Assembly (NCBI GenBank): GCA_022447825.1
Contig: JAKUTY010000003.1
Span: 18,263 to 82,262 of the forward strand
DNA: 64,000 nt
Source of the DNA: SAR202 cluster bacterium
GTDB taxonomy: Bacteria; Chloroflexota; Dehalococcoidia; Lucifugimonadales; UBA826
Direction of reading: 5' to 3'
The position numbers and the translations under genes were made by a program. Under the pieces are notes generated by a model that saw nothing but the letters and a program-made list of their open reading frames with translations, made no database searches and was not told the DNA's origin. Shown here in pieces: positions 55,055 through 63,263 of the stretch; within the stretch, counting starts at the first letter, position 1; every line of letters starts with the position of its first letter.

Positions 55055-55489
55055 ATGAGTAATAATCCCCTATATTTTGAAGATGTTGAATTTGGAGATG
55101 ATATTGGTCCAATTATCAGAGAGGTTTCAGATGAATCTGTAATTGAATTCGTTAGTATTAGAGGACCTGAAACTGAACCTTCTAGGTTCACATCTAAAGA
55201 GGTCGCACAATCTCAGGGTTTACCTGAAGCCATCGTACCAGGCGCTATGAATATTGCCCTAATGTCACAACTATTAACCGGTTGGTCAGAGACTGTATCA
55301 TTACTAAAATTAGATGTAGTTTTCAGAAAAACGGTTCCGCACAATACCCCATTAAAATTTAGCGGCATTATCACTGACAAAGATGAAAGCGGATCTAATA
55401 ATTTAGAATGCGATATAACAATGGAAAATGAGGAAGGAGTCAAGCTTGTAATAGGAAATGCTGTAATTTCACTTCCTAGTCAACCTTAA
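55055..55489 (+). CDS. MaoC-like hotdog protein without the catalytic histidine
   Basis: A 144-residue MaoC-family protein of the HadB/R-hydratase type: YFEDVEFGDDIGPIIREVSDESVIEFVSI, then GPETEPSRFTSKEVAQSQGLPEAIVPGAMNIALMSQLL. In R-specific enoyl-CoA hydratases the motif is D-x-N-P-x-H and H-G-M; here it reads E-T-E-P-S-R and P-G-A-M, so both the catalytic His and the later His are absent. Paired with the gene before it, it may form a binding or thioesterase-like unit rather than a normal hydratase. Start and end are clear. Confidence 0.75.
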   Translation: MSNNPLYFEDVEFGDDIGPIIREVSDESVIEFVSIRGPETEPSRFTSKEVAQSQGLPEAIVPGAMNIALMSQLLTGWSETVSLLKLDVVFRKTVPHNTPLKFSGIITDKDESGSNNLECDITMENEEGVKLVIGNAVISLPSQP

Positions 55490-55501
55490 CAAGATTACAT
55501 A

Positions 55502-58159
55502 ATGACGACTTCCATTTCATTCGAGAAGAAAATTTTACCTAATGGATTACATGTGATTACTCACGTAGACAAATCCATCCCGGTAGCAGCAGTAAACCTT
55601 TGGTATCACGTTGGATCAAAAAATGAAGAGCCCGGCAAAACTGGGTTTGCTCATTTATTTGAACACATTATGTTCGAGGGTTCTAAAAACCATAACAAAG
55701 ATTACTTTGAGCCATTACAAAAAGTAGGCGCAAACATCAATGGTTCAACTTCTAATGATGCTACAAATTACTGGGAAGACATTCCATCTAATTCACTCGA
55801 GTTAGCTCTGTGGCTTGAATCAGACAGAATGGGCTTTTTACTTGATGCTCTTGACCAAAATCGCTTTGACCTACAAAGAGAAGTAGTTAAAAATGAGCGC
55901 AGGCAAAGTTACGAAAACAGACCTTATGGTATGGCATATTTATTATTACAAGAAGCCTTATTCCCCTCACCGCATCCATATAATTGGCCTGTAATAGGAT
56001 CACAAAAAGACCTAAATGATGCTAACTTAGAAGATGTTAAAGAATTCTTTAAAAGATACTACCACCCCAATAATGCCAGCTTATCTATAGCAGGAGATAT
56101 TAACCCTGAAGAAGTTTTTAAATTAACAGAAAAGTATTTCGGTGATTTACAACCAGGGGAACCTGTTGACAGACTTCTTTCATCAAGCTCTAATTTGAAT
56201 GGAGATACTAAAATTGAAATTGAAGACTCTGTTCAATTACCTCGATTATATCTCGCATGGCCAACTGTTCCAGATTTGACTGAATCTCAAGCCGCACTTG
56301 ATATATTATCTATAATTTTAGCTGGGGGAAGGAGTTCCCGGCTAGAAAAAAAACTTGTAATTGATTCTCAAATCGCATACGACATTAATGCGTACCATCA
56401 TGGCCAAGAAATATGTGGCGAATTCCATATTATCGCTACAGGCAAACCGAATGATTCTTTGGATAAGATAAAACAAGAAATACTTAACGAGATTACCAAT
56501 ATAATATCTTCTCCTCCATCTCAACATGAAATGGAACGTTCAATTAATAACATAGAAGCTATGCATATTAGACAATTAGAAAAAGTGGGCGGATTTGGTG
56601 GCAAAGCCGATCAGCTCAATTATTATAATGTCATGAAAGGTGATCCCGGATTTATTAATTTAGACATTGAAAGATATAAAAAAATCACACCCGATCAAAT
56701 ATCAAATGCCGCTAAATTATTAAACGAAAACAGAGTTTCCCTTTCAGTATTACCGAAACAAAATCTAACAATTTCATCCCCAATATCAGACAGAACAAAA
56801 ATGCCTGTCACACAAAAAAGAATGGAATTTGCCCCCCCCTCGCCTCAAAGAATCAAATTAAACAACAATGTAGATATTGTATTAATAGAGAAGCCTGATC
56901 TTCCATTAGTTTCCATAGGTCTTCTAACAAATCTAGGAGCTTCTTCTGACCCTATAAAAAATCCCTGATTAGCAAAATTCGCCACAGAAATGTTTTCTGA
57001 AGGCACCTCAAAAAGAACCAGTGAAAAAATTTCTGAGGAAATTGAGCATTTAGCGTTCAGATTCAAAGAAGATGTCTCTAGAAACCACATCTTCTTTTCA
57101 ATTAACGGTTTGAAAAATAACTTGGATAGTGGAATGAAATTATTTGCAGATATCACCCAAAATCCAATATTCCCTGAACAAGAAACTGAAAGACTAAGGT
57201 CAGAAATTTTAGCCGATATTACTAGCAGCCAAGATAACGCTAATAAAGTTGCTGGGACAGCTGCAAGGGCCATTCTTTACGGAGGAGTTAATACTGAATA
57301 TGGACATCCGATTATAGGTTCTACGAAATCAATTAAAAATATCCAACAAAAAGATTTGATTGAATTTAATCAAAATATTTTCCATAAAAGCAAAGCAACT
57401 TTTATAGCTGTCGGAGATATTAAATCACCAGAATTACTTCATCATATAGAATCTAATTTCTCTACTGATTTTTTTAATCATTCTGATCCTATCTCACCTC
57501 CAGTATTCCCTACAAATCAATTCAAAAATAGTGTAGGTGGAATTTATGTGATAGATAGACCAGGTTCTGCACAATCAGTCATAAGAGCTGGTCATCTCAC
57601 CATACCAAGGGATCACCAAGATTATTTTTCTTTGGCATTTGGAAATTATGTTCTTGGAGGAGAATACTCTAGTAGAGTAAATATGAATTTAAGACAAGAC
57701 AAAGGTTACAGTTATGGGTTTTACTCCTCAATAGATTGGGGACAACATTCATCTACATGGTTAATTCGAGGCAGTGTTCAAACTGAGGTCACTTTCGAGT
57801 CAGTCAAAGAAATCTTATTTGAAATCAATGGAATTAATGGATCAAAACCAATTTCATCTAAAGAATTTGAAGATTCAAAGCAAGGACTTCTAAAAGGAAT
57901 CCCGTCTCAATTTGAATCTAGCAATCAAATGCTTAATCAACTAATCAAATTAGTTCAATTCAATTTGCCTGATAATGATTTCTCAGAAAGTATCAAAAAA
58001 ATAGAAGCACTGACTTTAGATGAAGTCAATTTATCTTCAAAGAATCACTTTAAACCTGACGAAAGTGTAATAGTAATTGTGGGAGACAAAGAAAAATTTA
58101 TCGGCCAACTTGAAACACTCAAACTTCCTATACATATAGTTGACATGTACGGAGAATAA
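55502..58159 (+). CDS. M16 (insulinase-like) double-domain peptidase interrupted by an in-frame UGA
   Basis: Reading through a TGA at 56966-56968 (codon 489), one frame codes for an 885-residue zinc peptidase with two M16 repeats. The first half has the inverted zinc motif HLFEH at 51-55 (GFAHLFEHIMFEG) and REVVKNERRQ. The second half begins near the TGA, with LAKFATEMFSEGT, and is zinc-less (LRQDKGYSYGFYS), as usual for the partner half. The interrupted residue is the Gly of the conserved P-G-L-A, so one base change from GGA would explain it. No frameshift is seen. Two separate chains are possible (ATG 56990), but the first would lose its end. Confidence 0.85.
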
Positions 58160-58167
58160 TATTATCA

Positions 58168-59016
58168 ATGAATCCTGAAAACTTACATCAAGAACAGGGG
58201 TCTAATGATTTAATTCCGTTTCCAGGTGAATTCACTAAGCTTGTTAAATTAACTCTAAACGCATACAAGCAAAATTTTCCTGCATTTTTATCCTTATCAA
58301 TCATTCAGTCTGTACCAAATTTAATTGTATCTTTACTAATATTTTTCACTATCCAAAATGACATCGTGGATCTTTTTAATGCTATAGAACTTGCGGGTGA
58401 AGATTTTTCTATTACTTGGACTTTAATGACAAATTTCTTTTCGGAAAATTTAAATTTCATATTAATAGCTCTACTTCCTCTGTTTATTGTGCAAGGGATT
58501 TCAAGTGTTGTAAGCAACGGCGGAATTTTATTGGGATCTGCACAATTTTGTAGTCAAGAAAAAGTAAGCGCAACAATTTGTTTAAATTATGTTTTTTCGA
58601 GAGTTCACAAATTAATTGCTGCTAATTTACTAGTATTTTTACTTTTGATAATCCCAATAATTTTAGTGTTATTTATAGTAGGTATTCCAATACTCATTTA
58701 CTTAGTAGTTCGTTTATGGTTTGTGAATTCATCCATCATGATCGAAAACAAAAACGTTTTCGATTCTATTAACAATTCCTGGGAATTAGTTCAACAGAGA
58801 TGGTGGATCACTTTTGTAACAGGATTAGGCATATTGTTTTTATCAGGAATTTTAAACCTAATACTGACTTCTACAATTTCATTAATTTTTTCAATTAATC
58901 CTGCTTCAGTTAATAGTTTGTTCTTGAATTCATTCGTTAGTTTATTTATCATCCCCATATCAACAATTGCTACAGGAATTTACTTTATAGGACTTCGTGA
59001 GTCTAAAAAATATTAA
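58168..59016 (+). CDS. Polytopic membrane protein of unknown function
   Basis: A 282-residue protein with about six hydrophobic segments (near 38-60, 95-115, 145-175, 205-230 and 250-270). The soluble start is MNPENLHQEQGSNDLIPFPGEF. The segment SIMIENKNVFDSINNSWELVQQRWWITFVTGLG resembles DUF975/YciC-type or glycerophosphodiesterase-associated membrane domains, where a similar 'A/S-W-x-L-x-x-x-x-W' element repeats. There is no catalytic motif. It follows the M16 gene by eight bases and may share its transcript. Confidence 0.7.
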   Translation: MNPENLHQEQGSNDLIPFPGEFTKLVKLTLNAYKQNFPAFLSLSIIQSVPNLIVSLLIFFTIQNDIVDLFNAIELAGEDFSITWTLMTNFFSENLNFILIALLPLFIVQGISSVVSNGGILLGSAQFCSQEKVSATICLNYVFSRVHKLIAANLLVFLLLIIPIILVLFIVGIPILIYLVVRLWFVNSSIMIENKNVFDSINNSWELVQQRWWITFVTGLGILFLSGILNLILTSTISLIFSINPASVNSLFLNSFVSLFIIPISTIATGIYFIGLRESKKY

Positions 59017-59023
59017 TTTAAAT

Positions 59024-59054
59024 TTGCAATTTCAATATATGAACGTTTTATAAT
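59024..59054 (+). promoter_or_regulatory. Possible promoter of the tandem SDR genes
   Basis: A perfect TATAAT at 59049-59054 has TTGCAA (59024-59029) 19 bases upstream. A strong AAGGAG (59075-59080) follows seven bases before the ATG at 59088. Confidence 0.45.
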
Positions 59055-59087
59055 GCCAAAAGCCTTAAAACGATAAGGAGAGAAATT

Positions 59088-60011
59088 ATGGGAAATAGAT
59101 TAGAAAATAAAGTAGCCGTAGTAACTGGTGGTGGGAGAGGTATAGGTAAAGCTATATCTAAACTACTAGCAGAAGAAGGGGCAAAAGTAATTGTTAATGA
59201 CAAAGGATCAGAAGTAGATGGAACAGGACAATCTAATGATCCAGCTGATTCAGTCGTGGAAGAAATAAAGTCTTCGGGTGGAGATGCAATAGCCAATTAT
59301 CTTGATGTATCAGAAATGTCTGGAGGCGAAGGCTTAATTCAATCAGCTATAGATAATTTTGGGCAAATAGATATTCTAGTAAATTCTGCTGGATCTAGAA
59401 TTGACCGAATGATTTATCAAATGACTCCAAAAGATTTTGATATGGTAGTTAGAAATAATTCCAAATCAGTTTTTACCACAACTAAGTTTGCAGGGATTTT
59501 ATTCAGACAACAAAAAAGCGGGAGAATAGTTAACTTAACCTCAGATTCTGGGTTGGGAGATGTTGCGAGATCAAATTTTGCAGCTGCTTCTGAGGGTATT
59601 ATCGGAGTAACCCGAACTACTGCAAAAGATCTAGGTAAATACGGAATTACAGCAAATGCAATTTCTCCTATAGCCAAAACCCGATTATTTGCCGGACTGG
59701 TTGAAGAATATAATGTCCCTGAAGTATTTAGTCCTACTAGAGACGAACGTGCAGGTATAGGGCCCAGCCCAGAAATTCAAGAATGGGATGGAAATAATGA
59801 AATAGATGATCCTGAAAATGTAGCTCCTCTAGCAGTCTATTTATGTACATACGCTTCCCCAAACATTAATGGATATGTACTCGGAGCTAGAGGTGGGAGT
59901 TATTACGTTTATTCAAATCCTGAAATAGAAACAGTTGTAAACAAATGGGGAAATTTCAACATGGATGAGATGGATGTCTTGTTCCCTAAAATTATTGGGT
60001 CAGGCTCTTAA
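59088..60011 (+). CDS. SDR-fold protein lacking catalytic Tyr and Lys
   Basis: A 307-residue SDR related to the dehydrogenase part of multifunctional beta-oxidation enzymes (VVNDKGSEVDGTGQSNDPADSVVEEI). The NAD motif TGGGRGIG near 14-21 is intact. The catalytic Y-x-x-x-K is replaced by F-A-A-A-S (ARSNFAAASEGIIGVTRT), whereas the adjacent paralogue keeps Y-A-A-A-K. So it should bind cofactor but not catalyse in the normal way. A C-terminal extension of about 50 residues (YVYSNPEIETVVNKWGNFNMDEMDVLFP) is shared with the paralogue. It may be the inactive partner in a heteromer. Confidence 0.87.
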   Translation: MGNRLENKVAVVTGGGRGIGKAISKLLAEEGAKVIVNDKGSEVDGTGQSNDPADSVVEEIKSSGGDAIANYLDVSEMSGGEGLIQSAIDNFGQIDILVNSAGSRIDRMIYQMTPKDFDMVVRNNSKSVFTTTKFAGILFRQQKSGRIVNLTSDSGLGDVARSNFAAASEGIIGVTRTTAKDLGKYGITANAISPIAKTRLFAGLVEEYNVPEVFSPTRDERAGIGPSPEIQEWDGNNEIDDPENVAPLAVYLCTYASPNINGYVLGARGGSYYVYSNPEIETVVNKWGNFNMDEMDVLFPKIIGSGS

Positions 60012-60037
60012 ATATCAATTTTAATACGGAGAATAAA

Positions 60038-60976
60038 ATGACAGACAGATTATTAGATAAAGTAGCTATAGTCACTGGAGCAGGAAGAGGAATTGGACGA
60101 GAAGTCGCTTTATGGCTAGCTAGAGAAGGTGCTAGTGTTGTAGTCAATGACTTAGGTGTAGCTGTAGACGGAACAGGTGAATCTGATGCCCCAGCTGACC
60201 TTGTTGTTAAAGAAATTATAGCCGAAGGTGGTAAAGCAGTGTCATCTTTTGACTCTGTTGCAGATTTTGAAAGTGCCTCAAATATTGTAAAAACTGCAAT
60301 TGATAATTTTGGCGGAGTTGATGTTTTATGTCATCCTGCTGGGATTTTAAGAGATCGAATGATTTTTAATATGACTGAAGAAGAATGGGATGCTGTTTTG
60401 CAAGTACATCTTTATGGAGCATTCAATATGGTTCGTAATGTTGTACCACACATGATAAAACAAAATTATGGTCGAATAGTACTATTTTCATCCGGATCCG
60501 GGTTAGGTGCTTCAGGACAAGGCAATTATGCTGCAGCTAAAGAAGGAATGGTTGGATTTACTAGAGCTATTTCTAAAGAATTAGAACCATACAATATTAT
60601 GGTTAACGCAGTATATCCTGGTGGTTCCACTAGAATGACAGACACTGTTCCTCAAAGTACTACTGACCTTCGTCAACAACAAAGAGAAGCAGTAGGATTA
60701 GACGTCCAAAGAGATAGAAGCCAACCACCTGAAGAATACCGCGACCCCGCAAATAACGCTCCAAAGGTAGTGTACTTATGTACTGAAGCGGCAGATGGTA
60801 TTACGGGACAAGTCATAGGAACAAGCGGCTGGGCTTTATCTCTTTATTCCCCTAGACACGTTATTAAAAGTATTCATAAAAATGGTAAATGGACTCTAGA
60901 TGAATTAGACGATTTAATTCCTATATCTTTAGCCGAAGGACTAATAAACCCTGTCCCAGTAGATACCCCCAAATAA
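60038..60976 (+). CDS. SDR dehydrogenase, hydroxyacyl-CoA type, active paralogue
   Basis: A 312-residue SDR. TGAGRGIG (near 14-21), VVVNDLGVAVDGTGESDAPADLVVKEI, PAGILRDRMIFNMTEEEWDAVLQVHLYGAFNMVR and the catalytic GNYAAAKEGMVGFTRA are present. The long N-D-L-G insert and C-terminal tail match dehydrogenases of (R)-3-hydroxyacyl-CoA or steroid side-chain type. It lies 26 bases after a closely similar but catalytically altered copy, preceded by GGAG. The two are evidently a tandem duplication, perhaps working together on acyl-CoA substrates. Confidence 0.9.
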   Translation: MTDRLLDKVAIVTGAGRGIGREVALWLAREGASVVVNDLGVAVDGTGESDAPADLVVKEIIAEGGKAVSSFDSVADFESASNIVKTAIDNFGGVDVLCHPAGILRDRMIFNMTEEEWDAVLQVHLYGAFNMVRNVVPHMIKQNYGRIVLFSSGSGLGASGQGNYAAAKEGMVGFTRAISKELEPYNIMVNAVYPGGSTRMTDTVPQSTTDLRQQQREAVGLDVQRDRSQPPEEYRDPANNAPKVVYLCTEAADGITGQVIGTSGWALSLYSPRHVIKSIHKNGKWTLDELDDLIPISLAEGLINPVPVDTPK

Positions 60977-61074
60977 AACCTAATTCAAGTAAAAAAAGGT
61001 TGTGACTATGATTTCATATGCTAAACTGAAGTTCTTAGAAAACAAAAAATCTCGTCTTTTTAGTGTTTTTGAAT

Positions 61075-61689
61075 ATGAATTTAATTGATATAGCCATAAT
61101 TGTTTTAATTCTACTTTCCATATATTGGGGAGTTAAAACTGGTCTATTTGCAACAGGCGTATATGTAGTTGGGCTTCTAATTGGTTGGGCTGTTGCAGGT
61201 CAAGTTGCTCCAATAGTCGGAGAGTTTGTTGATGACGAAAGTCTAGATTCATTAATTACAACTTTGTCGTATATTTTTGTTGTGGGAGCATCAGTAGTAA
61301 CAACTAGATCTATTTTAAAATTACTTAAGCCTGCAAATACTATTATCGATTTATTAACTCTTGGATTAAACAGGTTAATTGGAGCAATATTAGGATTAGT
61401 TTTAGGTGTATCTATTAGTTGTATTTTAATCTCAGGATTAGCTAGAATCACCTATGACTTCACTCTGATAGAGGATATTTCCGAAAACATTGAAAAAACT
61501 GAAATCATAGAAACCGGTGAAATTACAGCCTCAATATTTGATACTCAATCTGGTATTGAAAGTACATTGCTTGAATCTTCAGCTGTTCCGATAATAATTT
61601 TTATAATGGAATTAAATCCTATAGAAATACCGGGTGATTTTTTAGCTACTATTGAAATTTTAGATTCAAAATTAGATGATGTTGAATAG
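61075..61689 (+). CDS. CvpA-family membrane protein
   Basis: A 204-residue protein with about four hydrophobic segments in the first 130 residues (IDIAIIVLILLSIYWGVKTGLFATGVYVVGLLIGWAVAG), as in the CvpA family, known for colicin V production and later for envelope functions. GLNRLIGAILGLVLGVSISCILI is the second conserved part. The C-terminal third is acidic and variable. ATG 61075 is preferred over the in-frame GTG at 61063 because it starts the M-N-x-x-D-I pattern. It overlaps the HNH gene by 14 bases. Confidence 0.75.
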   Translation: MNLIDIAIIVLILLSIYWGVKTGLFATGVYVVGLLIGWAVAGQVAPIVGEFVDDESLDSLITTLSYIFVVGASVVTTRSILKLLKPANTIIDLLTLGLNRLIGAILGLVLGVSISCILISGLARITYDFTLIEDISENIEKTEIIETGEITASIFDTQSGIESTLLESSAVPIIIFIMELNPIEIPGDFLATIEILDSKLDDVE

Positions 61690-62215
61690 TCAGACTTCTC
61701 GGTCTATAGACTCACCTGTATTAGTTTTAAACCAAAATTATCAACCCTTAAATATATGTACTGCTAAAAGAGCAATGGGACTAATGTGGCGGGGTAAAGC
61801 AGAAATTATTGTAGAGGGAGAATTCCAAATACAAAGTTCCTCCAGCGAATTCCCTATGCCTTCAGTTGTCAGACTGTATTACATGGTTAAAAAACCAGTT
61901 GTCAACAGAAGGCTATCTAGGCAAGCATTATTTTACAGAGATAATTTCACTTGCCAATACTGTGGTAAATCCACGAAAAATTTGACGATAGATCACATTA
62001 TTCCCCGTAGTAAGGGTGGGAAACATACATGGAACAATGTCGTTAGTGCATGTGTTTCATGTAATCATCAAAAAGCAGAAAAGTTATTAGAAGAATGTAA
62101 GATGCAATTGATTTCTATTCCCTCAGAGCCTAAGCCTAACCCCTATTACATGTTCTATCACCGGAAACTAGAAGATGACTGGATGCCCTTTATACCATGG
62201 AGCAATGCAAGTTAA
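61676..62215 (+). CDS. HNH endonuclease family protein
   Basis: A 179-residue HNH nuclease. FTCQYCGKSTKNLTIDHIIPRSKGGKHTWNNVVSACVSCNHQKAEKL has both zinc CxxC pairs, the D-H-I-I-P of the active site and the N-N-V-V segment. The N-terminal SPVLVLNQNYQPLNICTAKRAMGLMWRGKAEII is the conserved domain of a family widespread in Cyanobacteria and Chloroflexota and not tied to restriction or introns. It is not in an intron and has no methylase beside it. Biological role unknown; possibly DNA repair. Confidence 0.87.
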   Translation: MMLNSQTSRSIDSPVLVLNQNYQPLNICTAKRAMGLMWRGKAEIIVEGEFQIQSSSSEFPMPSVVRLYYMVKKPVVNRRLSRQALFYRDNFTCQYCGKSTKNLTIDHIIPRSKGGKHTWNNVVSACVSCNHQKAEKLLEECKMQLISIPSEPKPNPYYMFYHRKLEDDWMPFIPWSNAS

Positions 62216-63204
62216 TTGACGTGATGTACTCTCAACATAAAATTATCCAATGTAAGTCTAGGATTGATATTTAGGTCTAATAAAGCTAAAGTTTCTTCGA
62301 TAGCCTTTCCTGTATTAAATATCTCATCAAAAGATAAATCATTTGATATTTTCACGTAATCTTCTGAGTAAATATCATTTTCAAAACCTGACTTAATTAA
62401 CAATAAATCTCTTAAACACGATAACCAAAGGTTAATTTCATTTATAGTTTTAGTACGATTTTTTTGTAGTTTTAGTGCAACTGACTGAGAAAAATCGAAT
62501 TTTTCAATTAATGAAAAATGAAAAATCTCTAAAAACCCTGCCATTATTTCATTTAAATAATCTACCTCTCTTGGATCATTTATCATTTTAATAGCTCTAC
62601 CTAATCTTCCTTGAGATAGTTTTGTAATATTTTTTAACATCACTTGGTCATCTATAGAAAATTGAGTATTTAAATATTCTAAAACTTCTGATTCTTGCAA
62701 AGGATCAAGAAAAATTAACTGACATCTAGAACGAATAGTTTCTAAAACTGAATTAATATTTTCAGCCAACAAAATTACTATAGTATCTTCTGGAGGTTCC
62801 TCTAAAGTTTTTAAAAGAATATTAGATTGTTCAACTCTCATATTATCAATAGACTGAAGAATAAATACTCGACACGAACCTTCAAACGGCTTGCGGTTAG
62901 TTTTTGCAATAAAGGCTTCTCTTAATTCATCTATACCAGATGTAGCTGAATTTTTTTCTGAAAAAATATCTATTAATGAAACATCAGTGTGAGAGTTTGA
63001 ATCAATTCTTTTACAATTTCGGCAGTCCGAGCACGGCTTATTTTCACTTGTGCAATTAACTAATTTTGCTATATCTAAACTTAAAGTAGTTTTGCCAACA
63101 TTTTCATTCCCTATAATCAAATAAGCATGAGATAACCTATTTGCCAAATAAGCTTGATAAACTCCTTGAATAGCCTTTTTATGGCCAACAGTTGTCCAGT
63201 TCAA
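62212..63204 (-). CDS. holB: DNA polymerase III delta' subunit
   Basis: A 330-residue clamp-loader protein. The P-loop is GNENVGKTT, then the zinc module CTSENKPCSDCRNC, NILLKTLEEPPEDTIVILL, and the SRC motif in TIRSRCQLIFLDPL. The C-terminal helical domain is short, as in delta' and unlike full DnaX. The P-loop is kept, so a short DnaX is an alternative. The start is TTG 63204 with AAGGA nine bases before; an overlapping ATG is out of frame. Its stop shares TTAA with the HNH gene. Confidence 0.87.
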   Translation of the reverse strand: MNWTTVGHKKAIQGVYQAYLANRLSHAYLIIGNENVGKTTLSLDIAKLVNCTSENKPCSDCRNCKRIDSNSHTDVSLIDIFSEKNSATSGIDELREAFIAKTNRKPFEGSCRVFILQSIDNMRVEQSNILLKTLEEPPEDTIVILLAENINSVLETIRSRCQLIFLDPLQESEVLEYLNTQFSIDDQVMLKNITKLSQGRLGRAIKMINDPREVDYLNEIMAGFLEIFHFSLIEKFDFSQSVALKLQKNRTKTINEINLWLSCLRDLLLIKSGFENDIYSEDYVKISNDLSFDEIFNTGKAIEETLALLDLNINPRLTLDNFMLRVHHVN

Positions 63205-63223
63205 ATAATTTCATCCTTAGGGT

Positions 63224-63229
63224 TATAAT
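63224..63229 (+). promoter_or_regulatory. Possible -10 element of htpX
   Basis: TATAAT at 63224-63229, about 35 bases before the htpX ATG; no convincing -35 element at the right distance, so the call is weak. Confidence 0.3.
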
Positions 63230-63263
63230 GAATCATATTATCAATCTACTGATGGTTTAAACA

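Noticed and set aside
56966..56999. SECIS element after the UGA in the M16 gene
   Set aside because: The hairpin CAGAAA-TGT-TTTCTG fits loose rules, but the residue is the invariant Gly of P-G-L-A, where Sec makes no chemical sense.
61676..62215. Homing endonuclease or intron around the HNH gene
   Set aside because: The flanking genes are complete and the N-terminal domain belongs to a stable chromosomal HNH family.
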